64,000 bases of DNA, taken from NCBI GenBank assembly GCA_030608075.1, contig JAUWIU010000002.1, positions 1 through 64,000 of the forward strand. Direction: 5' to 3'. The notes under the pieces are model-generated. The model did not search any database, was not told where the DNA came from, and worked only from the letters and a program-made list of their open reading frames with translations. Of this stretch, positions 1 through 9,374 are shown one piece after another (position 1 is the first letter of the stretch; each line of letters starts with the position of its first letter). The DNA is from Phycisphaerae bacterium (GTDB lineage Bacteria; Planctomycetota; Phycisphaerae; Sedimentisphaerales; Anaerobacaceae). The position numbers and the translations under genes are program-made.

Positions 1-960
1 CCGGCGCTGCTGGACAAGCCTTCCGACAGCAGGGATATGCATATATTGATGCACCGGCGGGGGGCGAGCCTGAAACAAAATCCGCAGCGAGGGACGAAGG
101 CTGCCGAGAATATTCGGGGGGTTTCCGAAGAGACGACGACAGGGGTTCATCGGCTTTACCTGATGGCTGAAGCCGGGGAGCTTCCTTGGGCTGCGGTCAA
201 CGTAAACGACTCCGTGACAAAGTCCAAGTTCGATAATCTGTACGGCTGCCGGGAGTCTCTTGTAGATGGTATCAAGAGGGCGACGGACGTCATGATAGCG
301 GGAAAGGTGGCCGTAGTCTGCGGGTATGGTGACGTAGGAAAAGGCTGCGTGCAGTCGATGAGAGGATTAGGTGCCAGGGTTTTGATTACGGAGGTCGACC
401 CGATTTGTGCGATGCAGGCGGGCATGGAAGGGTATGAGGTAGTTACCATGGAAGATGCTGCGCCGATTGGTGAGATATTCATTACGGCAACGGGCTGCTG
501 TGACGTTATTCGCGGAGAACATATGGAGAAGATGAAAGATGAAGCGATTATCTGCAATATCGGTCACTTCGACAGTGAAGTGGATATGCGGTACCTTGAG
601 ACAACCGAGGGATGCAGGAAAGAGAATATAAAGCCGCAGGTGGACAAGTGGACGCTTCGGTCTGGCCGGTCGATTATCATGCTGGCCGAGGGCCGGCTGG
701 TCAACCTCGGCTGCGCGACGGGACATCCGAGCTTTGTGATGAGCAACAGTTTTACGAATCAATGTCTTGCACAGATAATGCTTGCGACGGAGGATTTGGA
801 GCCGGGGGTCTATACACTGCCGAAAAAACTGGATGAGGAGGTAGCGAGACTGCATATTCGTCATCTTGGAGTGAAGCTTACAAATCTGACGCAGAAGCAG
901 GCCGATTATCTGGGTATACCGGTCGACGGCCCATTCAAGCCGGAACACTACCGCTATTAG
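1..960 (+). CDS. ahcY: Adenosylhomocysteinase, C-terminal part (5' end outside the window)
   Basis: This enzyme hydrolyses S-adenosylhomocysteine to adenosine and homocysteine, clearing the product inhibitor of SAM-dependent methylation in the cytoplasm. The frame is open from base 1, so the start lies upstream. The visible part has the signature [14 protein letters not shown], the substrate/NAD region [20 protein letters not shown], the NAD-binding Rossmann loop GYGDVGKG (about nt 322-345) and the family-typical carboxy terminus ending in HYRY. About 319 codons are present of a usual 430-470. The first roughly 30 visible codons are less conserved than the rest. The assignment is firm because the signatures are family-specific. 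mtnA, another enzyme of methylthio/SAM metabolism, lies 16 kb away, too far to be co-transcribed. Confidence 0.97.
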   Translation, partial: PALLDKPSDSRDMHILMHRRGASLKQNPQRGTKAAENIRGVSEETTTGVHRLYLMAEAGELPWAAVNVNDSVTKSKFDNLYGCRESLVDGIKRATDVMIAGKVAVVCGYGDVGKGCVQSMRGLGARVLITEVDPICAMQAGMEGYEVVTMEDAAPIGEIFITATGCCDVIRGEHMEKMKDEAIICNIGHFDSEVDMRYLETTEGCRKENIKPQVDKWTLRSGRSIIMLAEGRLVNLGCATGHPSFVMSNSFTNQCLAQIMLATEDLEPGVYTLPKKLDEEVARLHIRHLGVKLTNLTQKQADYLGIPVDGPFKPEHYRY

Positions 961-1103
961 CCTCTCGGCCAGACGCTTTGCCTGCGCTGCTGCGTTTTGC
1001 AGGGTTTTCCGTGATGAAGGGACGGCCCGAAGATAGACTGCAGCTGCCAATGTCTCTGATGTATTTCGTGCGCGACGTGGAGCGTGATGAGGCTAAAAGT
1101 TGG

Positions 1104-1433
1104 TCATATTTTTTCTTCGGTATGGCCTGCAGGGATTGTGCCTTTTTCGGTGGGCCGGCTGTCGTGTCCTGTCTGCCGGGGTAAAGGCAGCTTCGTCATG
1201 TTCCCGGCGACGTAGTTCAATAGAGGGCATTGGCAGAAATAGGCGTATCCGAAGGACAGCGCGAACTCACAGGTTTGAGCTTTTTCCTGCGGACACTCAA
1301 GAAATGGGCCGCAACGTTTGGTTTTTGAAAGGTTCTCAAAGCCGGTTTTGCGGCATTGAAAATCTTTGGGGCAGGTCATCTCCGACATGATTTTTTCTAT
1401 TTGCAGTTTATGTTTCTGTTCCATTGTGCACAT
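1104..1433 (-). CDS. Small cysteine-rich protein of unknown function
   Basis: The predicted product is about 109 residues, with eight cysteines at positions 2, 21, 27, 41, 47, 55, 67 and 69. They include the patterns CPKDFQC, CPQE and CQCPLL. The spacing resembles a family of short hypothetical proteins that I recall from other Gram-negative anaerobes, with a CPK(D/E)F(x)C start and a FGYxYFCxCP core; this is from memory and not checked. The clustered cysteines suggest metal or Fe-S binding, but no function is known. The start is uncertain: ATG at 1433, ATG at 1424 (better spacing behind a GAGG) or ATG at 1388 are all possible. The last 30 residues look unstructured. It stands alone, convergent with ahcY. 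Confidence 0.65.
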   Translation of the reverse strand: MCTMEQKHKLQIEKIMSEMTCPKDFQCRKTGFENLSKTKRCGPFLECPQEKAQTCEFALSFGYAYFCQCPLLNYVAGNMTKLPLPRQTGHDSRPTEKGTIPAGHTEEKI

Positions 1434-2153
1434 GCCTCATGTATCCAAAGACTCCCACAGTCACCTGGCTGTTTTTGCTTCTTTTTTTCTTTCCGTGCTG
1501 GGTACATCAAAAGCTGCAGACTCGGGAAGCAGAGTTTTTTTCATCAGCCAGTAGATAACTTTCAGTCATCTGTCAACATCTAATGATACATTAATAATTA
1601 GTATCTGTTGCGGAAAGCACAAACCGACAATGTCACCCCAGCGAAAGCAGGGGTCCAAGACGAAAAAACTGGATTCCCGCTACCCGCCTTCGCGGGCACA
1701 AGCTTCGCGGGAATGACAAAAAGCTGTTTCCGCAACACAAACTAATTATATATTATTGGAGCAATCGCGGCAAGATGCAATTGTGGAAACTACGTAATTT
1801 TGCGGGAATTTTTTGGTGGGCGGGCCCAATAAAGCCCGCAGGGGGGCAGTGGCTGGTTTTTCCAAGGCGGTTAATGAAACAGCAACGAGCAGGAAAGGCA
1901 TGCGCAGAGACCGGCGCGAATTTACAATGTTACGGATTTTTGCTGCCGGCGGTGAATAAAAGGCCCTATAAACCCCCGTTTGGGGAGGTTGAGTTGGCGG
2001 GTTTTGGCGTTTTGAGCTGTGCAAATTGCTGAGAGATTTAAATTTGTTGCAACGGCTTTTGAACTTTTATAAAATGCGGAGCCTCGAATGTAGGTGTCGT
2101 ATTGTGGTGAGATTGGGTGAGAATAGTCAGCAACATGAGGCAAGAAGGTGTTT
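1434..2153. other. Non-coding stretch before dnaB
   Basis: About 720 bases carry no convincing gene. The only structure I can support is the complete MITE-like element at 1598-1745. Short open frames here have no recognisable protein features. The dnaB promoter should lie in the last 100 bases, but I cannot assign it with confidence. Confidence 0.6.
1598..1745 (+). mobile_element. Complete MITE-like element, copy A
   Basis: A 148-bp non-coding unit. Its left end reads TTAGTATCTGTTGCGGAAA and its right end, reverse-complemented, reads TTAGTTTGTGTTGCGGAAA, giving terminal inverted repeats of about 19-22 bp with two mismatches. The interior holds the palindromic modules CCCC-AGCGAAAGC-AGGGG and CCCGC...GCGGG, and the phrase GAAAAAACTGGAT. 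Related copies lie at 24734-24830, 59093-59160 (left half) and 62052-62217 (full length, inverted). There is no transposase, so any movement would need an enzyme supplied elsewhere. Flanking AT-rich TA sequence is compatible with TA target choice, but no clean target duplication was identified. Confidence 0.75.
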
Positions 2154-3557
2154 ATGAGCAGTGAAGGCAAAGTCAGTGAGGCAAGAGCGGCAAGCGGCGG
2201 GTCGGCGGCGTTAGTTAGCCGGGGGATGCCGGAATCGCTGATGGCCGAGGCTGCGGTATTGGGCTCAATGATAATCGACCCGGAATGTATAGGTGAAGTC
2301 ATCGAGAAGGTGAGCAGCGAGGCGTTTTACCGGGTCGAGCACCAGATTATATTCGAGGCGCTGACAGGGCTTTACGAGAAGAACCGGGGTGGTGTTCTCG
2401 ACGCGGTGCTGCTGCGCGATGAGCTGGTAAAGCGAGGTCAACTGGAGCAGGCCGGTGGTGTGGAATATGTCGGAAAGATTATGGATTCTGTGCCTTCATC
2501 GGCAAACGTGCTGTACTACGCGGGGATTATTAAGGACAAGATGCTGCTGCGTGAGATTATTGCCGCTGCGAGCGATATTTTGGATGAGGCTTACAGCGAA
2601 GCTGGCGAGACGAGCGAGAAACTTGACGAAGCGGAGCGGAAGATTTTTGCGATTACGAACAAGAAGATAAGCGGTGCGCCGGTGGAGCTTAAGGATTTGG
2701 TAAGCGAGGCATACGAACTTATTGAGAAACGTGAGGGAAAACACGTTACGGGACTCGCGACCGGGTATTATGAACTTGATGACCTTACCTGCGGACTGCA
2801 AAACGGGGAGATGATTATTATAGCTGGTCGGCCAAGTATGGGCAAGACGAGCCTGGCATTGAATATCGCTGAGAATATCGGGGTGAATGAGAATAAGCCG
2901 GTGGCGATATTTTCATTAGAGATGGGAAGGCAGCAGCTGGCGGAGAGATTCCTGTGCAGCAACTCCCAAATTGACTCGCAACTGGTTAGGAAAGGGATGC
3001 TGAGTACCGAGAATTACGAGGAGCTCGTGAATGCGTGTGGGCGGCTGAGTGAGGCTCCGATTTATGTTGACGACACTGCTGGTTTGACGCCGTTGGAACT
3101 TCGGGGCAAGGCAAGGAGACTTAAGAAGCGGTACAATATAAAATGCGTAGTAGTGGATTACCTGCAGCTGATGAGCTTAGGCAGGGGCCGGATTGAGTCG
3201 CGACAGCAGGAGATTACGACGATTTCGAGATATATCAAGGCGCTGGCGCGAGAGCTGGATATCCCTGTTGTGGTTTTGAGTCAGTTGAATCGCGCCCCTG
3301 AAGGCCGGGAAGGCCATCGTCCGCGGATGAGCGATTTGCGTGAGAGCGGCAGCATCGAGCAGGATGCTGATGTAGTGATGCTGCTGCACCGGGAAGATTA
3401 TTACCATCACGAAGATGGCTATGAGGATACGAACACGGCGCAGGTGATAATAGCGAAGCAGCGGAACGGCCCGACCGGCAGCGTCGAGCTGATATTCCGA
3501 GAGCGGTTTACGCGGTTTGAAAATGCGGCTTCCGGTGTGGCGGAAGTGCCGATTTAG
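2154..3557 (+). CDS. dnaB: Replicative DNA helicase DnaB
   Basis: Hexameric 5'-3' helicase that unwinds DNA at the replication fork. The product is 467 residues from the ATG at 2154, the usual family length. An N-terminal DnaB domain (about residues 25-130, starting PESLMAEAAVLGSMI) is followed by the RecA-like domain with Walker A GRPSMGKTS at about 225-233 and Walker B-like VVVDYLQLM. No intein interrupts the P-loop, although inteins are frequent in this family. The in-frame GTG at 2148 is not preferred, because AGAAGG at 2143-2148 overlaps it and sits 5 bases before the ATG. bamA starts 14 bases after the stop, so the two are probably co-transcribed. Confidence 0.96.
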   Translation: MSSEGKVSEARAASGGSAALVSRGMPESLMAEAAVLGSMIIDPECIGEVIEKVSSEAFYRVEHQIIFEALTGLYEKNRGGVLDAVLLRDELVKRGQLEQAGGVEYVGKIMDSVPSSANVLYYAGIIKDKMLLREIIAAASDILDEAYSEAGETSEKLDEAERKIFAITNKKISGAPVELKDLVSEAYELIEKREGKHVTGLATGYYELDDLTCGLQNGEMIIIAGRPSMGKTSLALNIAENIGVNENKPVAIFSLEMGRQQLAERFLCSNSQIDSQLVRKGMLSTENYEELVNACGRLSEAPIYVDDTAGLTPLELRGKARRLKKRYNIKCVVVDYLQLMSLGRGRIESRQQEITTISRYIKALARELDIPVVVLSQLNRAPEGREGHRPRMSDLRESGSIEQDADVVMLLHREDYYHHEDGYEDTNTAQVIIAKQRNGPTGSVELIFRERFTRFENAASGVAEVPI

Positions 3558-3571
3558 TAGAGGTGGCGCGA

Positions 3572-5920
3572 ATGAAGTATGCCTGTTTTGTTGGTTTTAT
3601 ATTTATACTGGCGGTGTTTTTGAGTTTAGGCTCTGTGTTTGCCCAGTCGACGGTGACGGTTGAGCAGCCGCAAGAACTTGTCATAGGAAGCATTCGCGTG
3701 GCGGGTAACGTCAGTATAGCCGGCAACGAGGTGTTGTCGAGGGTCCGCAGCAGGGTGGGGCAGTTGTTCAACTCGGCCAGGGCTGATGAGGATACCAAAC
3801 GCATAGCCGAGCTGGCGGGGGTTGATTACAGTTATTACAACCGGGAGGTTGTGGACAACAAGATTCGACTGACGTTTGTTGTTGTGGAGAGAAGTATTGT
3901 CCGGTCGATTGTTTTTGTGGGCAACCGCAAGTACAAGGGCAAGAAGCTTCGGAAGAAACTGGAATCAAAGGTAGGCGAATACCTGTCGCCTGTGACGGCT
4001 GAGTCGGACAGGCAGGCTTTGATTGATTTTTATCACAAAAATGGTTTTGCCTTTGTCAAGGTTGGTTTTGACAGCGAGAAGCTGAAGGAAGGTCAACTGA
4101 AATATACGATTGACGAGGGGGGGAGGGCCAGAATCGATTCGATAAAGTTGAGCGGCAACAAGGCGCTTAAGACAGGTGCGCTGAAAAAAGTTGTTAAGAC
4201 AAAGAAGACGAAGTGGCTTGTTCTTCGGGCGTACTACCTTGAAGAACACATTGCCAAGGACGTGGACGGCCTGAAGGAGACTTATTACGAGAGGGGCTTT
4301 CTCAACGTGAAGGTGACACCGAAGGTGGAGTTCACGAGAGACAGAAGCAAAGTTCGCATTACGTTTGTGATAGAAGAAGGGGCGGCTTATACGGTTGGGA
4401 AAATTATTCTGAGCGGCAACAGGTACTTTGACACGAAGAAACTTCGGCTGGATTTGGAGCTGAAAGAAGGACAGCTTTATAACAAGCGAAAGGCCGACCG
4501 GGATGTTGAGCGGCTTGTTAAGATGTACCGGGAGAGTGGTTTTGTTGACGCTGAGGTTAAAGAGAATCGCGAGTTTGTAGGGGAGAGAGAAAATCTTGTC
4601 CGAGTTGAGTTTTCGATAACGGAAGGTGAGCGTTTTCGAATTGGTCAGGTCAATATCAGCGGTAACGAGTATACGCAGGACAGAGTTATCCGGCATGTAC
4701 TTGACGAGTACGACTTCAAGCCTGGCGAGTGGTACAATGCCGACATAGCGCGTGGAGACGGCAGCGGTGAGCTGGAAAAAAGAATCAGGCGTACGGTGGT
4801 AACGGAGTCGGCGAAGATTACGCCCAGCGGTGAGGCGGCTGGTAAGAGAGACGCCGACGTGAGCATCGTTGAGGGCAGAACAGGCATGGTGATGCTTGGT
4901 GCTGGGGTCGGCAGCGACAGTGGCGCATTTGGGCAGGTTATGTTTGAGCAGAAGAATTTCGACATTAAAAACAAGCCGAAGAGCTTCCGGGATTTTATAA
5001 CAGGGGAGGCGTTCAGGGGCGGGGGACAAACGCTGCGGATAGACCTTCGTCCCGGTGTGGAGGTCAGCGAGTATTCGATTAGTTTCACAGAGCCATATTT
5101 CAAGAACCGGCCGATATCGCTGAATCTGGTGGGTTTGAGCCGCGACTGGGAGCGGGAAAGCTACGACGAGAACAGACTGAGAGGATATATCGGTTTCGAG
5201 AAGCGATATAGAAACCGCTGGCGGCGGAGCGTTGGTTTTCGGGTGGAAAATGTTGATGTTGACAGCGTTGAGTCCGATGCGCCGGAGGAGATAAATTCGG
5301 TTAAGGGCAGTAACGCTCTTATGGGCGTCAGGCTCTGTGTGGCACGGGACATGACCGACGACGAATTTAATCCGACGAAGGGTCACGCTTTCAGGGCCAA
5401 TTATGAACAGGTTGGCGGCGATTATACATTCGGCGTATTGAGCGGGACTTACAGCCGATACAAGACTGTTTATGTGGACCTGGCGGACCGCAAGACCGTT
5501 CTGTCGACGAAGCTGCACGGGGCAACGATTTTTGGTGATGCGCCGCCTTTTGAGAAGTTTTATGCCGGTGGTGCTCGAAGCATCAGGGGCTTTGACTATC
5601 GCGGGGTGAGTACAAGAGGCCTGCAGAGGAACGTTGCGAATCCCAAGAAGAAGGACCCGGTAGGCAGTGACTGGATATTCCTGGCCAATGCGGAGATAAC
5701 GGTACCGCTGGTTGGTGAGAATCTTTCGGCGTTGTTTTTCGTTGACAGCGGGACTATCGATTCGGGCAACTACCGCGCGGCGGTTGGTACAGGTATTCAA
5801 ATAATGCTTCCTCAATGGTTTGGCCCGGTGCCGATGAGGTTTGAGATTGCTACGCCACTTCTAAAAGACGGCGAGGATGAGACTCGTGTTTTCAGTTTTT
5901 CTGTGGGCCGATTGTTCTAA
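3572..5920 (+). CDS. bamA: Outer membrane protein assembly factor BamA
   Basis: Central subunit of the machine that inserts beta-barrel proteins into the outer membrane. The product is about 782 residues. A signal peptide (hydrophobic run ending SVFAQS) is followed by repeated POTRA-type units (recurring I.I.GN and YYERGF-type patterns over about residues 35-430). A C-terminal 16-strand barrel follows, with the family motifs GGARSIRGFDYRG and an ending of alternating hydrophobic residues closing on F. ATG at 3572 is chosen over GTG at 3563 because GAGGTGG stands just ahead of it. It heads the bamA-ompH-lpxD-lpxC/fabZ-lpxA cluster, which broadly follows the order in proteobacteria. This supports a true lipopolysaccharide-bearing outer membrane. 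Confidence 0.95.
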   Translation: MKYACFVGFIFILAVFLSLGSVFAQSTVTVEQPQELVIGSIRVAGNVSIAGNEVLSRVRSRVGQLFNSARADEDTKRIAELAGVDYSYYNREVVDNKIRLTFVVVERSIVRSIVFVGNRKYKGKKLRKKLESKVGEYLSPVTAESDRQALIDFYHKNGFAFVKVGFDSEKLKEGQLKYTIDEGGRARIDSIKLSGNKALKTGALKKVVKTKKTKWLVLRAYYLEEHIAKDVDGLKETYYERGFLNVKVTPKVEFTRDRSKVRITFVIEEGAAYTVGKIILSGNRYFDTKKLRLDLELKEGQLYNKRKADRDVERLVKMYRESGFVDAEVKENREFVGERENLVRVEFSITEGERFRIGQVNISGNEYTQDRVIRHVLDEYDFKPGEWYNADIARGDGSGELEKRIRRTVVTESAKITPSGEAAGKRDADVSIVEGRTGMVMLGAGVGSDSGAFGQVMFEQKNFDIKNKPKSFRDFITGEAFRGGGQTLRIDLRPGVEVSEYSISFTEPYFKNRPISLNLVGLSRDWERESYDENRLRGYIGFEKRYRNRWRRSVGFRVENVDVDSVESDAPEEINSVKGSNALMGVRLCVARDMTDDEFNPTKGHAFRANYEQVGGDYTFGVLSGTYSRYKTVYVDLADRKTVLSTKLHGATIFGDAPPFEKFYAGGARSIRGFDYRGVSTRGLQRNVANPKKKDPVGSDWIFLANAEITVPLVGENLSALFFVDSGTIDSGNYRAAVGTGIQIMLPQWFGPVPMRFEIATPLLKDGEDETRVFSFSVGRLF

Positions 5921-5966
5921 GCTGAGTTATAACGGTTCGCGGACCCCTTTGGAGAAAGGATACTTT

Positions 5967-6884
5967 ATGAGCACGCAGAAATCGGTTTGGCTTTGTGCGT
6001 TGGCTGTGCTGCTGTCGATGCTTATCTTTCAAGGCTGCGAGAAGAGAGCGGCAGACAAACAAGCGGGAACCGAGCAGGTTAAAGCGCTTGCCGAGCAGGT
6101 TAAGAAGGTTGCCGAGCAGGTGAGGGAATTTCCGGAGCTAAGCAAGCGGCTTGCGGAACTGGATGAGAAACTTGCCGAACTGGATAATAAAGTTTCGGTT
6201 CAGGCGAAGCAATTGAGCCGGCAGGGGCAGACAGGCAGCAGGCTGGATAAAATGGAGGCGGAGGTTGAAACTCTCAAAAGCGGCGGCGTCAATTATGATA
6301 CATCTGCGATGCAGAAGACGATAGAAGAGCAGGTTAGGCTGAATGTGAGAAAGGCCGAGCCGGCGAGGCTTGGCGTTGTGAGTATTCAGCGGGCTTTTCT
6401 GGAGTGCAAGCGTAACGCCAAGTACATGGAGCGAGCCGAGGCGGAGCAGAGGAGCCTCGAAGCAGAGTTAAATAAGCTTCGTAAAGAAATCGAGGCTGCG
6501 GAGGCAGGCCTGAGGACGTTGAAAGCCGGCAGTCCGGACCGATTGAGCCAGGTGAAGGAACTGCTGGATAAGCGGGCTGAATATGAGACTCAACAAAAGT
6601 TTTTCAAGTTTCAGATAGAACTGAAGGACCAGCAGTGGAGTGAGCAGCTTTACAGGGACATTTTGCGACGGACCGGCGAAGTTGCGAAGGAAAAGGGTCT
6701 GGATTTAGTGCTTGAAATGAGTGAGCCGAGTTTTCCAGCCGGCAGTGCCGAAGAACTGAGGCTGACTATCAGGACTCACAAGTTACTTTACGGTGGTGTC
6801 TGTCAGGATATCACCGAGGAAGTTATGGCCCGGCTGGATGTGGAGGAGAAGGATAAAGAAAAGGGCGCTGGCGCGGCGCAGTAG
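5967..6884 (+). CDS. OmpH/Skp-like periplasmic chaperone, probably lipid-anchored
   Basis: The product is about 305 residues. It begins with a hydrophobic signal ending in FQGCEKR, which resembles a lipoprotein cleavage site, although the residue at -3 (F) is unusual. A low-complexity coiled coil with repeated AEQVK units follows. The C-terminal half begins [11 protein letters not shown] and matches the OmpH/Skp pattern: a short strand, two long charged helices, then a closing strand region. Skp holds unfolded outer-membrane proteins on their way to BamA, and the position directly after bamA fits that job. Skp itself is about 160 residues, so the N-terminal coiled-coil half is an extension. 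The start is set by AAAGGA six bases before the ATG. Confidence 0.8.
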   Translation: MSTQKSVWLCALAVLLSMLIFQGCEKRAADKQAGTEQVKALAEQVKKVAEQVREFPELSKRLAELDEKLAELDNKVSVQAKQLSRQGQTGSRLDKMEAEVETLKSGGVNYDTSAMQKTIEEQVRLNVRKAEPARLGVVSIQRAFLECKRNAKYMERAEAEQRSLEAELNKLRKEIEAAEAGLRTLKAGSPDRLSQVKELLDKRAEYETQQKFFKFQIELKDQQWSEQLYRDILRRTGEVAKEKGLDLVLEMSEPSFPAGSAEELRLTIRTHKLLYGGVCQDITEEVMARLDVEEKDKEKGAGAAQ

Positions 6885-6972
6885 AGACGCGCAGCCAGCG
6901 AGAATTTCAGGTCGGCTTTTGTTATCAGAGCTGTCGGGCAGGCAAAGTGCTCTTGGGAGATTTTCGTTTTTT

Positions 6973-8013
6973 ATGAAATTGACAGTGGCACAGTTGGCTG
7001 AAAAGATTGGCGCGGAGTTATCCGGTGGCCGCGACGTTGGTATCAGCGCGGTCGAGGCGGTTGATGCCGCGGGTGACAGTGATATTACGTTTGTTACGGA
7101 TGATAAGCACAGGGCGGCGCTTGAGAAGTCTGGTGCCGGGGCGGTGCTTGTTGCCAAGCGTATCGAAGGTTTGCGGATTCCTCAACTGGTTGTTGAGAAC
7201 GTTGACGCTGCCCTGATTGAGGTTTTGAGCATTTTTGCGCCGAGGCTGAAGGCGCCTGCGGTGGGGATTGCGCCATCAGCCACCGTCGGAAAGAATGTCA
7301 AGATTGCCGATGGGGTTTCTGTGGGACCCGGCGCAGTCATAGACGACGGAGCTAGAATTGGGGATTACACCGTTATAGGAAGTGGATGCAAAATCGGGCA
7401 CAATGTCAATATCGGAAAACACTGTCGAATCCACCACAATGTCGTTGTTTACCATAACTGCGACATCGGAAACAACGTCATTATTGCTGCTAACACCGTC
7501 ATTGGCTCTATGGGGTTCGGGTATGTTCTTATCGACGGATGGCATAAGCTGATTCCGCACAATGGCGGGGTCGTGATTGAGGACTTTGTCGAGATTGGGG
7601 CTAACTGCTGCGTCGACAGGGCAAAATTCGGGAATACGATAATCGGAGAGGGTACGAAGATTGATAATCTCGTGCAGATTGCTCATAATGTTGTAATCGG
7701 TAAGTGCTGCCTGATAGCGGGGCAGGTTGGGATTGCCGGCAGTTCCAAGTTAGGGGACGGTGTTGTTCTGGCCGGTCAGGTTGGTATTATGGATAATATA
7801 GAGATAGGCAGCGGTACGGTAGTGGGCGCGCAAGCGGGCGTTGTGCATAACGCAGGAAGCGGCCAGCAATTAGTCGGGTCTCCGGCGATTGATTCGAGAG
7901 AAAAGTTGAGGTTAATTGCTCTGCAACGGCGTTTGCCGAAGTTCGTGGAGCAGATAAAGCAGCTTACGGCGAGGGTAGATAAACTTGAAGCTGCAAAAGA
8001 CGATATCAAGTGA
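6973..8013 (+). CDS. lpxD: UDP-3-O-acylglucosamine N-acyltransferase LpxD
   Basis: Third step of lipid A synthesis: transfer of a second hydroxyacyl chain from ACP to the 2-amino group of UDP-3-O-acylglucosamine, in the cytoplasm. The product is about 346 residues, the normal length. The N-terminal uridine-binding domain starts [16 protein letters not shown]. From about residue 100, hexapeptide repeats ([IV]Gxxxx) form the left-handed beta-helix. GFGYV and the IAHNVVIG region carry the expected active-site histidine context. The ribosome site is weak (GGGAG about 14 bases upstream), but the N-terminal match makes this start the best. It overlaps the next gene by 29 bases, implying translational coupling. 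Confidence 0.93.
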   Translation: MKLTVAQLAEKIGAELSGGRDVGISAVEAVDAAGDSDITFVTDDKHRAALEKSGAGAVLVAKRIEGLRIPQLVVENVDAALIEVLSIFAPRLKAPAVGIAPSATVGKNVKIADGVSVGPGAVIDDGARIGDYTVIGSGCKIGHNVNIGKHCRIHHNVVVYHNCDIGNNVIIAANTVIGSMGFGYVLIDGWHKLIPHNGGVVIEDFVEIGANCCVDRAKFGNTIIGEGTKIDNLVQIAHNVVIGKCCLIAGQVGIAGSSKLGDGVVLAGQVGIMDNIEIGSGTVVGAQAGVVHNAGSGQQLVGSPAIDSREKLRLIALQRRLPKFVEQIKQLTARVDKLEAAKDDIK

Positions 8014-9295
8014 ATGCATGGTATCCGGCAAAGGTTTGTTTGGAGGTCAGGAAGCGAAGGTTGTTTTTTGCCCTGGCCCTGTGGATTCGGGAGTAGTTTT
8101 CGTACGAACCGATGTACCCGAGCCGGTGCGGATTGATGCTGTTTCGAGCAATGTTGCCGAGCGGAGCCGGCGTACAACGATAAAGAAGGGTTCCGTAAGC
8201 ATAGAGACGGTCGAGCATTGCTTGGCGGTAATCAATGCGCTGGAGATTGACAATCTGGTTGTGGAGGTTTTTGGTCCTGAGATGCCGGCCCCTGACAGCA
8301 GCAGTGCCGAGTATTTCAAGGTTCTCAAACATACGGGGCTGGTTGAGCAGGATGGCCGGCGTAAAGAGTTTACTATTCACGAGCCGGTCAGTCTCAGCGC
8401 CGGTGATGCGTCGATATATGCTCTGCCCTATTCAGATGACGGCCTGAACGTTACCTATGATTTGGATTACGGCGGTCACACGGGTATCGGCCGACAGATT
8501 TTCAGTTGTCGTGTGACTGCCGAGAGTTTTGAGAAGAATCTGGCTTCTGCGCGGACTTTTGTGTTAGAAGCGGAGGCGAAACAATTTCAAGCTCGCGGTA
8601 TAGGGGCGCATCTTGGTCCGCGAGACATTCTGGTTATCAACTCTGACGGGCCAATTAAGAACAGCTATCGTTTTCCGAATGAGTGTGTCAGGCATAAGAT
8701 AGTTGATTTGCTTGGGGATTTGGCGCTTGTCGGGAGAGCCGTTAAAGGCAGGATTGTGGCGTACAAGAGCGGGCATTCGTTAAATCAGCAGCTTGTCAGG
8801 AAACTTTATGAGGCGGCCCAGCAGCAGGAGCGTATACAGAAGTCCGGCACCGATGCGCTTCTGGATATTCGGCAGATTACGAAGATTCTGCCGCACAGGT
8901 ATCCATTTTTGCTGGTTGACAAGGTAGTTGAAATTGAAGGTGACAGGCGGATAAAGGGCATAAAAAATGTAAGTTTCAATGAGCAGTTTTTCCAGGGTCA
9001 TTTTCCTGGTACGCCCATTATGCCGGGTGTTCTAATTGTGGAGGCGATGGCTCAGGTTTCGGGGTTATTGTTCGCTCAGACGCTGGAACATACCGGTAAA
9101 CTGGCGGTGCTTTTGAGTATGGATGGAGTGAAGCTTCGCAGGGCGGTTGTGCCCGGCGACCAGCTCGTTCTCATAGCCGAAGCGGTGAGGATGCGAAAAC
9201 GAACTGCGCAGTGTCGGTGTAAGGCGATGGTTGGCCGGCAGGTGGCCGCTGAGGCGCAAATCAAGTTTATGCTCGTTGACAATGAAAAGCTATAA
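7985..9295 (+). CDS. lpxC/fabZ: Bifunctional LpxC deacetylase / FabZ dehydratase fusion
   Basis: One 436-residue chain carries two enzymes. Residues 1 to about 280 are LpxC, the zinc deacetylase that commits to lipid A. The metal-site signatures are present: VEHC for the first histidine, and [11 protein letters not shown] plus KSGHS for the others. From about residue 290 it is FabZ, the 3-hydroxyacyl-ACP dehydratase, with HRYPFLLVD and [11 protein letters not shown] (catalytic His) followed by VEAMAQ (catalytic Glu). The fusion is known in Bacteroidetes and relatives. It couples use of hydroxyacyl-ACP by lipid A with its use in fatty acid synthesis. The start is TTG at 7985, because it gives the canonical LQKTI beginning and follows GAGG at 7971. 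An ATG at 8018 would truncate the domain. Confidence 0.94.
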   Translation: MKLQKTISSECMVSGKGLFGGQEAKVVFCPGPVDSGVVFVRTDVPEPVRIDAVSSNVAERSRRTTIKKGSVSIETVEHCLAVINALEIDNLVVEVFGPEMPAPDSSSAEYFKVLKHTGLVEQDGRRKEFTIHEPVSLSAGDASIYALPYSDDGLNVTYDLDYGGHTGIGRQIFSCRVTAESFEKNLASARTFVLEAEAKQFQARGIGAHLGPRDILVINSDGPIKNSYRFPNECVRHKIVDLLGDLALVGRAVKGRIVAYKSGHSLNQQLVRKLYEAAQQQERIQKSGTDALLDIRQITKILPHRYPFLLVDKVVEIEGDRRIKGIKNVSFNEQFFQGHFPGTPIMPGVLIVEAMAQVSGLLFAQTLEHTGKLAVLLSMDGVKLRRAVVPGDQLVLIAEAVRMRKRTAQCRCKAMVGRQVAAEAQIKFMLVDNEKL

Positions 9296-9374
9296 AGGGC
9301 GGCAGAAAGACAAGGAACAGCTTTATAGAGACGTATCGAACTGAAATTTTGATGGAGGCGAGAAGCAAGGCGAA

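Noticed and set aside
3965-5815. A 616-codon open frame on the minus strand
   Set aside because: It is antisense to bamA, whose motifs and ribosome site are clear. The antisense product has no recognisable domain.
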